A stretch of DNA of 64,000 bases from Nocardia rhizosphaerihabitans (GCF_014646295.1 NZ_BMNE01000016.1:1-64000); one strand, 5' to 3'; positions 52,232-61,336 are shown, counted from the stretch's first letter. Notes: generated by a model from the letters alone, not told the origin. Translations and numbers: made by a program.

Positions 52232-53071
52232 ATGGCGCCGACATCTACCAACCTCTTCAAGGTCGAAGAAGCCAATGGCGTTCTTGCGGTCACATTTTCG
52301 TCTGGCGAGCCGCTCAACTATCTGACCATCGCAGCGCTCAATGAGCTGGATCAACTCGTGACCGAATGGGCCGATCCACAGTACAGGGCGATCGTGATCC
52401 AGTCCGATCCGGACGAGGTCGGGTTCATGACCCACTTCAGCGCCGAAGAACTCTACGGAATTATCAAAGCGCCTGAGACGTCACGCTATTCGGCGATTGC
52501 CGTCCGCCAGTTCAAGTCGCTCTTGGACAAGATCGTCGCGTTGCCCAAGGTCGTGATCGCAGCCCTCAACGGGGACACGATGGGCGGTGGCCTGGAGCTG
52601 GCGCTCGCCTGCGATATCCGCATCGGCGAGAGCGGCGATTTCCGATACGGCAATCCAGAGGTGCGGCTGGGTATTCTGCCCGGCGCCGGCGCTACGCAGC
52701 GGCTGAGCAGGCTGATCGGTCACGCCAAGGCGGTGGACTTCGTGCTGCGGGGTCGCGTCGTCACTCCGTACGTCGCCCTGTCGCTGGGCATTGTGAGCGA
52801 GGTGGTACCCGACGCGACGGCACGAGCGCACGAAATCGCCACTGAGATCGCACAGTTCGCACCGCTGGGCGTCGCCAATGCGAAACGCGCCCTCTACCTC
52901 GGCAATGACGGCGACCTGCAACGCGGACTCGAGGTCGAGGGCTTGGCGTGGCTGCACGCCATGCAGTCGGTCGACGCGAAGACCGCCATCGAAGACTTCC
53001 TCGCCATCCCGTTCGAGAAGCGCCGTATTTGGCTCGAGAGCGGCCCGTACCCGACCTACATCGGCAACTGA
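52232..53071 (+). CDS. enoyl-CoA hydratase/isomerase
   Basis: A 279-residue crotonase protein. Oxyanion hole: MTHFSAEELYG and ALNGDTMGGGLELALACDIRI; catalytic Glu in GNPEVRLGILPGAGATQRLSRLIG; the second acidic position is Asp (AVDFVLRG). ATG 52232 starts the conserved part. Followed by a large hairpin shared with the convergent pknK. Confidence 0.88.
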   Translation: MAPTSTNLFKVEEANGVLAVTFSSGEPLNYLTIAALNELDQLVTEWADPQYRAIVIQSDPDEVGFMTHFSAEELYGIIKAPETSRYSAIAVRQFKSLLDKIVALPKVVIAALNGDTMGGGLELALACDIRIGESGDFRYGNPEVRLGILPGAGATQRLSRLIGHAKAVDFVLRGRVVTPYVALSLGIVSEVVPDATARAHEIATEIAQFAPLGVANAKRALYLGNDGDLQRGLEVEGLAWLHAMQSVDAKTAIEDFLAIPFEKRRIWLESGPYPTYIGN

Positions 53072-53119
53072 CCGCGACCAGGCCACCCCCTAGTCGCGAC
53101 CGCGGCACAACCGCGAACA

Positions 53120-53159
53120 GCGCCGCCCCGAGACACTCATGAAGCTCTCGGGGCGGCGC
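53120..53159. terminator. bidirectional hairpin between enoyl-CoA hydratase and pknK
   Basis: A 14-bp stem (GCGCCGCCCCGAGA and complement) with a 12-base loop, lying between the convergent stops at 53071 and 53189. Confidence 0.75.
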
Positions 53160-53188
53160 GTCCCAGGTGACTTCGGGCGCAACCGGCA

Positions 53189-56100
53189 CTAACGGTGCGT
53201 CTCGTGTTCGCTCGTACCGCCACGCTTCGGTGGGACCGACTCGTATTGGGCTAGGGTCTGCATCAGGAACGAGCGCGGCAACTGGACGGTCGACGGTGCG
53301 CCGGCGAGCGTTTCGAGGACGGGCTGCAGGTGGCGGCCGCTATCGACGACCAGCCGTACCAGTCCCAGTTTCGCGCACCTGGTCAGTGCCGGGGCCAGGA
53401 GTTCGGCGGCGCGCATATTCTGCCCGGTTGCCGATAGGCAGCAGCCATGCATTAGTTCAGCGAGAAGCAGGGCTCTCGGCCGCTCCTGACGACTGATCTC
53501 GCGCACGAGGTGTTCGGCCATATCGCAGGCTCGCTGGGATGCTGCGGGTGTTTGCTCGGCGAGCAGCAGCCGGATCGCGGAATCGTGGGCGAGTTCGAGA
53601 GCGACGGCCAGGGGGAGATCGGGTTGCGCGGTGTACGGGGGAAGACTCTCGAGGCGCTGTCGTTCGGTGTCGGGTATCGGCAGACCGAGGCGGACACGTT
53701 CGTTGACCATCCGCGCCGCCAATCGAGGCTGCGAGAGGTCCGCGGCGATCTCCGCGCCGGCCGCCAGGCGCTGCTGGGCGCGGTCGAGGTCGCCCCGCAC
53801 GGCGGCAACGCGCGCACCGGTCCCGTAGGTGGCCAAGAGGAATTCGGCGGCGCCGCCCTCCGGGCCGAGCCCGATGGACAGCAATTCCTCCGCCTCGATG
53901 AACTGTCCTCTCTCATAAAGCAATTCGCCGAGCAATGCACTGGCCAACCGGGTGGCGTGTGACTGCTTGCCGGTCTGCAGTGCCAGACTCATAGCGGTCC
54001 GGCAGCAGGACTCGGCAGTGGCGATATCGAGTTGTTCGGCGGCGGCCATGCCGGCAATGCAATCGCAGTACATCACCGAGAAGGGACCGGAAGTGCGATC
54101 CCGATATGGGGCGATCCAACGATGCCAGCGGTGTACCTCCTCGAAGTCGAACCGGTAGAGCGCCGACGCGGACGCCGCGATCGCGGTGGTGGTGCAGAGG
54201 AACGGGCTGGCCGACTTCCGTACTCGCGCCAACAGCGGCGCCGGGATTTCGGAGTAGCGATCCGCCGCCAGATCGTTGCAGCTGCGGGCCACGGTGGCCG
54301 CCAGGCCGATCTCCTCGGCCTGCTCGTCGTCGACGGTCCCCGCGGCCACCGCGGCATCGGCTCGGTCGAGCGCGGCGCTCGCGGCCGCGGGCCGGAGCAG
54401 GGCGATGTTCGCCCAGGCAATCTGTACCTGGAGCACCGGGTTCAACGCTGTCAGCGACCCGGGCAATTTCGCGCTCAAGCCCAGCAGGGTCGCCATCCGG
54501 GAAGCCTCGAGCAGCTGCTCGGCGCGCTCTTGCACCAGGCACATGGCCAGATCCGGGTCATCGGCAGCGAGCGCGTGGTCCACCGCCTCGATCGGCATAT
54601 CGTGCTCGGCGAACCACAATGAGGCCCTCCTGTGCAACTGCTCGAGTAGGCCGGGGTGTCGCAGGACGAGGCGGCGGCGCAGGAAGTCGGCGAACAGTCC
54701 GTGATAGCGGAACCATCGAAGATCGTCGTCGACATTGCGCAGGAACAGATCCCGTCGACGAACTTCCTCGAGCAATTCCTGGCCGGGTGTCCGTTCGGTC
54801 AGCACTTCAGCGAGCTCACCGCAGATGCGTTCGGTGACCGAGGTGCGCATCAGGAACTCGAGCATGTCCGGTTCGAGCGAGTCGACGACATTCTCCAGCA
54901 GATATTCACCGATCGCGTAGTGGCGCCCGGAGATCTGACTGATGTACGTGCCCGGATCCGGCTTTCCGCGCAGCGACAATGACGCCAGTTGCAGCGCCGC
55001 AACCCAGCCTTCGGTCGAGCGGCGCAGGTTCTCCATATCGGTGGCCGCCAGTGCCAGTCCGTTCATCCCCGTCAGAAATTCGGTCGTCTCGGTGGCGTCG
55101 AATCGCAGTGCGGCCTCGTCGATTTCGAGCAGTTCGTCGCGGACGCGCAGCCGACTGAGCGGCAATCCCGTGCGGGTGCGACTGGCCACGATCAGGCGCA
55201 GGTGATGGCAGCCGCGGTCGAGCAAGAATTCCATGGCCGCGATCGAGGATCGGCTGGTCACGCGATGCCAATCGTCTACCACCAGCGCGATGGTTTCCCC
55301 GCTGTCGTGGATCTGGTCGATGAGCGCGGTCATCACGTGTCGCCCGGCCTCGCTGGACTGCTGCTCGAGCAGTTCCGTCAGTCCCGTCGCCAGCCCAGGA
55401 CTGCCGCGCCGGATCGCATGGACGATATGGGCCAGAAACCACACCACGTTGTTGTCGTCGGGATCGACGCTCAACCAGGCGACGCGGACACCCTCTGCCT
55501 CGAGCGCATCACCCCACTGTGCCGCCACGGTGGTCTTCCCGAAGCCGGCGGGCCCATGGATCAAGACCAGTCGCCGTGTCTGCGCCTCCCGCAGGAAGTT
55601 CAGCAGCCTGGGCCGCTCGACCAATCGGCGCAGCGATGTCGGCGGCCGATACCGGGTCTCCGGTGTCGGAAGTGGCTCTTCCGGCACCCGTGTCGCCACC
55701 ACCGGGACCGGTAGCGCCTCGGGCTGGACTGAGTCGGAGGCTCTAGAGCCGCGAGGCAACGCCATGGCGTCGACCGGAAGACCACTCGCGAACTGCACAT
55801 TTCGGAGTCGCTCACCGAATTCCTGGACGGTGTCGGGACGGTCCGCCGGGTCGGCAACCGCCGATTCGATTGCCGCGCACAGCGATCCGGGCACACCCGC
55901 CGCGCGCAGATCGGGGATCGGCTCGGAGCTGATTCGCAGAAACTGCGTCACCAGCGATTCCCCGGCCTGGCGCTCGAAGGCCGCATGACCGGTCAGCAGG
56001 CAGAACAAGCTGGCACCGAGTCCATAGATATCCGAGCTCGCCGAAGGTTCACCGCCCCGCAGGATCTCCGGAGCAGTGAACGCCGGTGTTCCTGCCACTA

Positions 56101-56644
56101 CCCCGGCAGCGGTCTCGAATACACCACCGATACGGGCGATACCGAAATCCGCCAACTGCGGCTCGCCGTAGTCGCTGACCAGGATGTTGGCCGGGTTGAC
56201 GTCGCGGTGCAGGATTCCGCACGCATGCGCCGCGGCGAGCGCACCGGCCACCTTGACCCCGATCGACAGAACCTCCGGCCAGGGCACCGGACCGAGGTCT
56301 CGAACCCGGCTCATCAGTGAACCGCGGCGATGTAGTGCCATCACGATGTAGGGACGACCCGTCGCCGTAATGTCGGCGTACATGACCTGCACGATGTGCG
56401 GATGTCCGGAAAGTCGGCCGAGTGCCTGCTGTTCGCGCAGGAACCGAGCCCGCTCCTCGTCGGAGACCTCCGAGGTCAGTACCTTCACCGCCACGTGACG
56501 GTCGAGCGAAGGTTCGACGCATTCGAAAACGACACCGAAACCACCGCGGCCGATCTCGCGAGCACTGTCGAAACCGGCGGCGGCCAATTCCGCCGCGATA
56601 TCGAACCGCAGGTCGCGTTGAGTGCCTTCCGGATCATGCGGCAT
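53189..56644 (-). CDS. pknK: PknK-like Ser/Thr kinase with MalT-type ATPase/TPR regulator half
   Basis: A 1151-residue cytoplasmic protein. The kinase domain is at ~25-285: Gly loop GRGGFGVVF (32-40), Lys54 in VAVK, HRD at 146-148, DFG at 166-168, APE at 191-193. A second part has a P-loop GPAGFGKTT (364-372), a Walker-B-like ALVVDDWHR, and a long helical TPR-like region as in MalT/LuxR-type signal ATPases. No C-terminal LuxR helix-turn-helix is seen. Size and order match mycobacterial PknK (about 1110 residues), which phosphorylates VirS and affects the mymA operon. Start at ATG 56644. It converges with the enoyl-CoA hydratase and shares its strand with the five-gene operon upstream. Confidence 0.9.
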   Translation of the reverse strand: MPHDPEGTQRDLRFDIAAELAAAGFDSAREIGRGGFGVVFECVEPSLDRHVAVKVLTSEVSDEERARFLREQQALGRLSGHPHIVQVMYADITATGRPYIVMALHRRGSLMSRVRDLGPVPWPEVLSIGVKVAGALAAAHACGILHRDVNPANILVSDYGEPQLADFGIARIGGVFETAAGVVAGTPAFTAPEILRGGEPSASSDIYGLGASLFCLLTGHAAFERQAGESLVTQFLRISSEPIPDLRAAGVPGSLCAAIESAVADPADRPDTVQEFGERLRNVQFASGLPVDAMALPRGSRASDSVQPEALPVPVVATRVPEEPLPTPETRYRPPTSLRRLVERPRLLNFLREAQTRRLVLIHGPAGFGKTTVAAQWGDALEAEGVRVAWLSVDPDDNNVVWFLAHIVHAIRRGSPGLATGLTELLEQQSSEAGRHVMTALIDQIHDSGETIALVVDDWHRVTSRSSIAAMEFLLDRGCHHLRLIVASRTRTGLPLSRLRVRDELLEIDEAALRFDATETTEFLTGMNGLALAATDMENLRRSTEGWVAALQLASLSLRGKPDPGTYISQISGRHYAIGEYLLENVVDSLEPDMLEFLMRTSVTERICGELAEVLTERTPGQELLEEVRRRDLFLRNVDDDLRWFRYHGLFADFLRRRLVLRHPGLLEQLHRRASLWFAEHDMPIEAVDHALAADDPDLAMCLVQERAEQLLEASRMATLLGLSAKLPGSLTALNPVLQVQIAWANIALLRPAAASAALDRADAAVAAGTVDDEQAEEIGLAATVARSCNDLAADRYSEIPAPLLARVRKSASPFLCTTTAIAASASALYRFDFEEVHRWHRWIAPYRDRTSGPFSVMYCDCIAGMAAAEQLDIATAESCCRTAMSLALQTGKQSHATRLASALLGELLYERGQFIEAEELLSIGLGPEGGAAEFLLATYGTGARVAAVRGDLDRAQQRLAAGAEIAADLSQPRLAARMVNERVRLGLPIPDTERQRLESLPPYTAQPDLPLAVALELAHDSAIRLLLAEQTPAASQRACDMAEHLVREISRQERPRALLLAELMHGCCLSATGQNMRAAELLAPALTRCAKLGLVRLVVDSGRHLQPVLETLAGAPSTVQLPRSFLMQTLAQYESVPPKRGGTSEHETHR

Positions 56645-56848
56645 TCGACTTACACCTCGGAGAGGACGCACGAAGCGTCCACCACGCTGAACCGCCCTAG
56701 CGACAAGAACTCGCTGCTACAGCCTCTCATCATCGCACGCTGCCTCTCGACCCGGTAAGGCCCCGACAATTCGAGGATAGTCTCCAGATCTCGAGAGTCG
56801 GACTGACCCGGCGTACGGCCGGCCGCTGCTGTGGACGTTGCGCTCGGG

Positions 56849-57388
56849 TCAGTTCCCGATCTTCGGCAGCAGCAGCGCGATGCGCAGCTTCTGGTCGATC
56901 ATCTGCGAAAGGACCAGCGTCTCGTCGAGCTTCTGACCGAGGGTCTGCGCGTTGGCGTTCGCCTCGTTGAGGGTAACCGTGATCGCGCCGAGCGGGTCGG
57001 CGGCCGCACCGGCCTGTCCGCCCGCGTCCCGGGCGGCCGCGATGGTTCCGACCAGGGGTGCATCGGCGGAGGTCAATGTGACGCCTAGGATGGCGAGCTG
57101 GTCACCGAGGGTTGCCAGTGTCTGATCCGCGCGGGTGAGCGAGTCGATGATGCCGACCACTTCCGGCAGGCCCTGTCGGGCGGCTTCGGTTGCCGCTGGT
57201 AGTTGGTGTGCCCCATCGAGCGCCCCATCGGTCGTGGTGTCGAGAGTTCGTGCTTGCATGACACCGTCCGCGAATGTGTCGCTGGTGATGCCCAGGTCCC
57301 TGGTGACAATCAGCAGACCGGTCAGCACCGCGATGGTGAACGCCAGGGTTATCGCCCAAGACAGTCGATATCTGTCAGCTTCAGGCAT
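56849..57388 (-). CDS. small membrane-anchored helical protein (cluster gene 5)
   Basis: A 179-residue protein with an N-terminal membrane helix (LSWAITLAFTIAVLTGLLIV, ~9-28) followed by about 150 residues rich in Ala, Leu, Thr and Asp in helical heptad-like order, with no Cys. It ends in LLPKIGN. No cleavage site or lipobox is visible, so it should stay anchored with the helical part outside. No recognised domain. Last of five same-strand genes with the same layout; 39 bases after the fourth. Confidence 0.75.
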   Translation of the reverse strand: MPEADRYRLSWAITLAFTIAVLTGLLIVTRDLGITSDTFADGVMQARTLDTTTDGALDGAHQLPAATEAARQGLPEVVGIIDSLTRADQTLATLGDQLAILGVTLTSADAPLVGTIAAARDAGGQAGAAADPLGAITVTLNEANANAQTLGQKLDETLVLSQMIDQKLRIALLLPKIGN

Positions 57389-57427
57389 TGTTCGCTCCGT
57401 CCGAATATCGAATTGCCATCGGGACGC

Positions 57428-58090
57428 TCATGAATGAGGCAGTGGCGGTAGCGGTGGTGCCTCGAAACCCAAAGGCGGAATGCCGAGACTGTTGACTGGT
57501 GGGCCGATCACCGCCAGGAGCGGCCCGAACACCTGGACGTGTGCCGCTTGTTCCGCAATGACGGCCAGCGTCGCGGCAATGCCCGACGTCTTGGGGCCGA
57601 GCGCTTGCAGGGTGCCCCGGATGGTCCCGAGTCCCCCGTGGATCCCCTGTAGTTCGGTGGTGACGGACCCGATCGACGTCGACACTCCGGCCATGGTGGA
57701 GTCGGCCTCGGTGGCTCGCCCGGTTACGCCCGCGACCACATCCGGCAACGGTCCCGCGATGCGCCCGACCTTCTCGGCGTCGCCGGTCAATAGTGCTGCC
57801 AGCGGGGACAATTCGACGCTCCGGCCGGCCAGCACACCCAACTCGCCCGATAGTGGCCCCAGCACCTGGATATCCACCGCCAGCAGGGCGTGCTTCGGCT
57901 CCATCTTCGCGGTCACGGTGTCCAGCTGCTGGGCTGAATCGATGACCTGCTCACTCAGTACCGATGGCCGACCGAGCGGGTCGCTGACGTCACGGAGCGA
58001 GGGCAGGAAGCCGTTCAGCACACAGAGGCCGAGCGCGGGTACCGCGCCGGCGGCCAGCACCACCGAGGTGAAGGTTCGTTTGCCTGCCAT
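57428..58090 (-). CDS. small membrane-anchored helical protein (cluster gene 4)
   Basis: A 220-residue protein: N-terminal hydrophobic segment (FTSVVLAAGAVPALGLCVLNGFL, ~7-29), then helical Ala/Leu/Gly/Thr-rich sequence with repeating L-x2-L and TEL/TEA patterns to ~180, and a Pro-rich end (PPLGFEAPPLPPLPHS). The start codon overlaps the stop of gene 3 by one base (TGATG), indicating coupled translation. Family unknown. Confidence 0.75.
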   Translation of the reverse strand: MAGKRTFTSVVLAAGAVPALGLCVLNGFLPSLRDVSDPLGRPSVLSEQVIDSAQQLDTVTAKMEPKHALLAVDIQVLGPLSGELGVLAGRSVELSPLAALLTGDAEKVGRIAGPLPDVVAGVTGRATEADSTMAGVSTSIGSVTTELQGIHGGLGTIRGTLQALGPKTSGIAATLAVIAEQAAHVQVFGPLLAVIGPPVNSLGIPPLGFEAPPLPPLPHS

Positions 58091-58746
58091 CAGTTCCCTC
58101 CTGCCGGTGCGGGGATCAGGTTTCCCTGAGCGGGGATCGGCGCGAGTTTGTCCGTCGTGCGCTGAAGTTCGGCATTGAGCCGGTCGACCAGATCAAGTGC
58201 CACGAGCAGCCGATCGTTCACACTCGCCACTGACGCGTTCGCGTCGGCGGCGATGCCAGGCAGCGATCCGGCCGCGCTCTGCAGTGCCGAGGCGACGCCG
58301 TGGAGTTGGTTGGCGATATTCACATCACTGTGGCCGGCAGTGACCAGGATCTGCAGATCGGGCAGCAGCAGAGCGAGCTTTTCCACATCGGCCTCGGTCG
58401 CCGAATCCAGTTCCGCCAGAATAGTTCTCAGCGCCAGCAGCTCGTCACGAGCGCGCGCCGGCGAGCCCAGGTCGGCCCGCTCGTCGAAGTACTGATTGGC
58501 CTGCCGGAAGTTGTCCACAATAGTGGCGGTGCTGTGCTGTACGTCGAGGCCCTTCCGCACGGTCATGAGTACCAGCACCAGCAGGACCGCGGACATGACC
58601 GCGGCCAGCCGGCCGAGCCATTCGGTCGCTCTCGAGAACCGGGTCAGTGGATATCGGACCGCGGCGTTGTCGCGGTGGAGCAGCGCCGAGAGCGGGACAA
58701 TATGCCGAAGGTCCGCTGCTGGCGGGATTCGGAATGTGGGTCGCAT
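58090..58746 (-). CDS. small membrane-anchored helical protein (cluster gene 3)
   Basis: A 218-residue protein with a ~45-residue basic cytoplasmic lead, one membrane helix (AAVMSAVLLVLVLMTV, ~48-63) and a helical outer part (ATIVDNFRQANQYFDERADL..., VNDRLLVALDLVDRLNAELQRT) ending PAPAGGN. No catalytic motif. It lies 45 bases after gene 2. Confidence 0.75.
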   Translation of the reverse strand: MRPTFRIPPAADLRHIVPLSALLHRDNAAVRYPLTRFSRATEWLGRLAAVMSAVLLVLVLMTVRKGLDVQHSTATIVDNFRQANQYFDERADLGSPARARDELLALRTILAELDSATEADVEKLALLLPDLQILVTAGHSDVNIANQLHGVASALQSAAGSLPGIAADANASVASVNDRLLVALDLVDRLNAELQRTTDKLAPIPAQGNLIPAPAGGN

Positions 58747-58791
58747 TTCTGTCCAGTCGATCGGGGTATGGGTGGCGGCGGTCGACGGGCA

Positions 58792-59325
58792 TCAGCCCGG
58801 TAGCGGCAGCATCTGGTTGATCGTCGCGGCCGAGGCGACTGCCCCCTGCAAGTCGGTGACCAAACCCTCGATCATCGCCAGGAGCGCCTTGCCCTGATCG
58901 CCGAACGTCCGAGCGGATTCCACCAAGGGGATGAGGACGTCGTGCACTTCGCCGAGAATCCCCGCGATCCGGCCGAGTTGCTCGGCGGTGACCTGCGCCC
59001 CCTGCGCGCTGCTCGACAGCGACGCCGCGACCGGTGTGATGGCATCGTGCAATTTCGCCAGCAGCGGCCGCAGCGCCTTGACGGAATCCAGTGCCGTCTG
59101 CGCGGTGCCGGTCAGCGCGGTCAGCTCTCCGAGCTCCGCGGTCAGCTGATCATTGACGTCGAGAAAGCTCTGCGAGATACCGATACTCGCATCATTGACG
59201 CGTTGCTGTTCATCCAAACTCCGGTTCAGATTGAAGAGCACGAAGGAGAACAGGCCGAGCACGCCGACCGCCACCAGCGCGAGAACAGTCCGAGCCGGTC
59301 CGCCCGGTCGTCCGAAGAACATCAT
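58792..59325 (-). CDS. small membrane-anchored helical protein (cluster gene 2)
   Basis: A 177-residue protein: short basic lead, membrane helix (TVLALVAVGVLGLFSFVLFNL, ~13-33), and a helical outer part with clear heptads (LTAELGELTALTGTAQTALDSVKALRPLLAKLHDAI). It ends QMLPLPG. Two adjacent ATGs (59325, 59322) are possible. It starts six bases after gene 1. Confidence 0.77.
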   Translation of the reverse strand: MMFFGRPGGPARTVLALVAVGVLGLFSFVLFNLNRSLDEQQRVNDASIGISQSFLDVNDQLTAELGELTALTGTAQTALDSVKALRPLLAKLHDAITPVAASLSSSAQGAQVTAEQLGRIAGILGEVHDVLIPLVESARTFGDQGKALLAMIEGLVTDLQGAVASAATINQMLPLPG

Positions 59326-59331
59326 CGCCCG

Positions 59332-59937
59332 CTACCTTCCCGACAGATCGCCGGCGGCGGATTCCGCCGAAACACGTGTCTTATGCACTTCGGCGGCCGT
59401 CGCCCGCACGTCATCGAGGATCGCGGCCATCGTCTGCTGATTGCCCGACAGGGCGGTGGCGGCCTCATTCGCCGATGCCCGCAGTCCGCCGACGCGTGTG
59501 GTGAGCGCGTCGAGCGAACCGACCAGATCGGCGACATCGACGCCGGTACGGTCCAGGGTCGCCTGCAGGTCGCCCGCGATCTGGCCGACCAGCGCCTCGA
59601 GTTCGGCGGACACCGTAGTGCCCATGGCGATGACATCGGCCAGGCACTCGCGAATCTCGTCGAGTACCGCGAAAGCACCCACCGTCACCCGTTCGTGGTC
59701 GATGAGGCGAGTCAGTGTCGGGTTGTAGCGGTCCCCCGCCTCGACGGCATGGTGCAGTCGGCTCGGGGTCGCGGTGAGATCGTAGATTCGCGGTCCGAGA
59801 TAGACCGCGCCGAGTGGGATCAACGCCAGCACCACCGCGCCCCGGCCTATCCAGAGCGCACGTGATACTCGCTGCCCCGACGGCGCGGCGTCGGCCACGT
59901 CGAGCACCGGCCTCTTGCCGTTGACGACCGATGACAT
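59332..59937 (-). CDS. small membrane-anchored helical protein (cluster gene 1)
   Basis: A 201-residue protein starting at ATG 59937 behind AGGAGGATCG. A ~30-residue lead is followed by a membrane helix (GAVVLALIPLGAVYL, ~33-47), then a helical outer part (VSAELEALVGQIAGDLQATLDRTGVDVADLVGSLDALTTRVGGL) to the end. Its promoter (59998-60026) is nearly the same as that of the beta-oxidation operon at 38.6 kb. The long amphipathic helices recall the helical tails of Mce proteins, but no MCE domain is present in any of the five. Confidence 0.77.
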   Translation of the reverse strand: MSSVVNGKRPVLDVADAAPSGQRVSRALWIGRGAVVLALIPLGAVYLGPRIYDLTATPSRLHHAVEAGDRYNPTLTRLIDHERVTVGAFAVLDEIRECLADVIAMGTTVSAELEALVGQIAGDLQATLDRTGVDVADLVGSLDALTTRVGGLRASANEAATALSGNQQTMAAILDDVRATAAEVHKTRVSAESAAGDLSGR

Positions 59938-59997
59938 CGATCCTCCTGTGTGTGACGGGCGACCCATTCGCCGCCGAATGTGGTCCGCATCACAAGA

Positions 59998-60026
59998 ACA
60001 GTAGAGATCGCTCGCTCTCATGTCAA
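59998..60026 (-). promoter_or_regulatory. promoter of the five-gene operon, twin of 38667-38698
   Basis: On the minus strand: -35 TTGACA (60021-60026), 17-base spacer, -10 TACTGT (59998-60003). The spacer reads GAGAGCGAGCGATCTC after TGA, against GATAGCGATCGCTCTC in the twin. The gene starts about 60 bases downstream. Confidence 0.75.
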
Positions 60027-60056
60027 CGCCCAGCTACCCGCGGCCGAACTCGGAGG

Positions 60057-61181
60057 TCAGTGGAGGGTTTCGAGCAGTGCCACGTCATAGGGCTCGGCCT
60101 CGGCGAGGCGTCCGGTCAGAGCCTTACGTGCCCACGTGTGGTCAGCGATCAGAGCACGGCCGATCGCGACCAGGTCGAACTCGTCACGTTCGGCACGGTC
60201 GAGCAATTCGCCGATGCCCGTGACCGCGGACTGCGCCGGCCGCCCATCGGGGCCCGCGAACTCCTTGTCCAGGCCGACGGACCCGACGGTCACCGCGCCC
60301 CTACCGGTGAGTTTCCTCGCCCATCCGGCAAGGTTGAGGTCGCTGCCGTCGAACTCGGGTACCCAGTAGCGCCGCGTTGATGCGTGAAAGACGTCGACCC
60401 CGGCCGCGGCCAGGGGCGCCAGGATCGCTTCCAGTTCCGCCGGATTGTCGGCTAAGCGCGCGTCGAACTGACCGGATTTCCACTGCGACAGGCGAAAGAA
60501 GACGGGGAAGCCTGGCGTGACCGCAGCCCGGACGGCCTCGACGATCTCGGTAGCGAAGCGGACCCGGGACGCGAGGTCACCACCGTAGGAATCGGTACGC
60601 CGATTGGTTCGCCCCCAAAGGAATTGGTCGACAAGATAGCCGTGGGCACCATGCAATTCCAGGCCGTCGAAACCCAGCTCCTGAGCGGTCGCGGCCCCGC
60701 GGGCGAAGGAACCGATCACGTCATCGATATCGGTGGCGCTCAGCTCGTCACCGTTGGGCGAACCGTCGAGGGCGAGTCCGGACGGTCCCACCGGCGGCGC
60801 GGTCTCGACAGGACCGTCCCCGCCGGTACGGGTGGCGCCAACGTGCCAGAGTTGCGGGATGATCTTTCCACCGGCCTGATGCACGGCCGAGACGACGCCG
60901 CGCCAACCGGCGAGGGCCTCCTCTCCCCAGAAGCGCGGGACCCGTTCGCTGGTACCCGAGGAGGGGTGATCGACCAGCGTCCCCTCGGTGATGATCAGGC
61001 CCACATCCGCGGCGGCCCGACGCGCGTAGTACTGCGCCACGTTGTCGCCGGGAACTCCGTCCGGCGAGAAGTACCGCGTCAGGGGTGCCATGACGATCCT
61101 GTTGGGCACGGTGAGATCGCCGATGGTGAAGGGGCGGCCGAGCACCTGCGCGGTCCGTCCGACACCTGAGGTAGTGGTCAT
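60057..61181 (-). CDS. old-yellow-enzyme family alkene reductase
   Basis: A 374-residue FMN-dependent OYE. IGDLTVPNRIVMAPLTRYFSPDG at the N-terminus, the FMN/substrate pair in QLWHVGATR, the active-site segment LHGAHGYLVDQFLW, TNRRTDSYGG, and C-terminal FDLVAIGRALIADH. GGAGGA lies just upstream of ATG 61181. It reduces activated C=C bonds. Divergent from the enoyl-CoA isomerase-like gene, with a GTCTAGACG operator between. Confidence 0.92.
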   Translation of the reverse strand: MTTTSGVGRTAQVLGRPFTIGDLTVPNRIVMAPLTRYFSPDGVPGDNVAQYYARRAAADVGLIITEGTLVDHPSSGTSERVPRFWGEEALAGWRGVVSAVHQAGGKIIPQLWHVGATRTGGDGPVETAPPVGPSGLALDGSPNGDELSATDIDDVIGSFARGAATAQELGFDGLELHGAHGYLVDQFLWGRTNRRTDSYGGDLASRVRFATEIVEAVRAAVTPGFPVFFRLSQWKSGQFDARLADNPAELEAILAPLAAAGVDVFHASTRRYWVPEFDGSDLNLAGWARKLTGRGAVTVGSVGLDKEFAGPDGRPAQSAVTGIGELLDRAERDEFDLVAIGRALIADHTWARKALTGRLAEAEPYDVALLETLH

Positions 61182-61217
61182 GTGATTCCTCCTGATACTC
61201 CGACAGCGTCGAGTTCA

Positions 61218-61252
61218 TTTGACGATTAAGTCTAGACGAATTAGTCTAGCCG
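61218..61252. promoter_or_regulatory. operator of the GTCTAGACG type, between OYE and crotonase
   Basis: TTTGACG, ATTAA, GTCTAGACG, AATTA, GTCTAGCCG: three half sites with 5-base spacers. The first 21 bases match 62806-62826 at all but one position, and the last two half sites match 30961-30983. Confidence 0.87.
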
Positions 61253-61336
61253 ACAGCGGGCCACCTGTCCTCTATGGCGCCAGCCAACTGAGTCCGCAAA
61301 AAACCGACCCATCCCGACAATTCCCTGAGGAATCGG

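Noticed and set aside
56849..59937. Calling the five small genes an mce operon
   Set aside because: The anchor-plus-helix layout fits the tails of Mce proteins, but no MCE domain, YrbE permease or Mas gene is present in the window.
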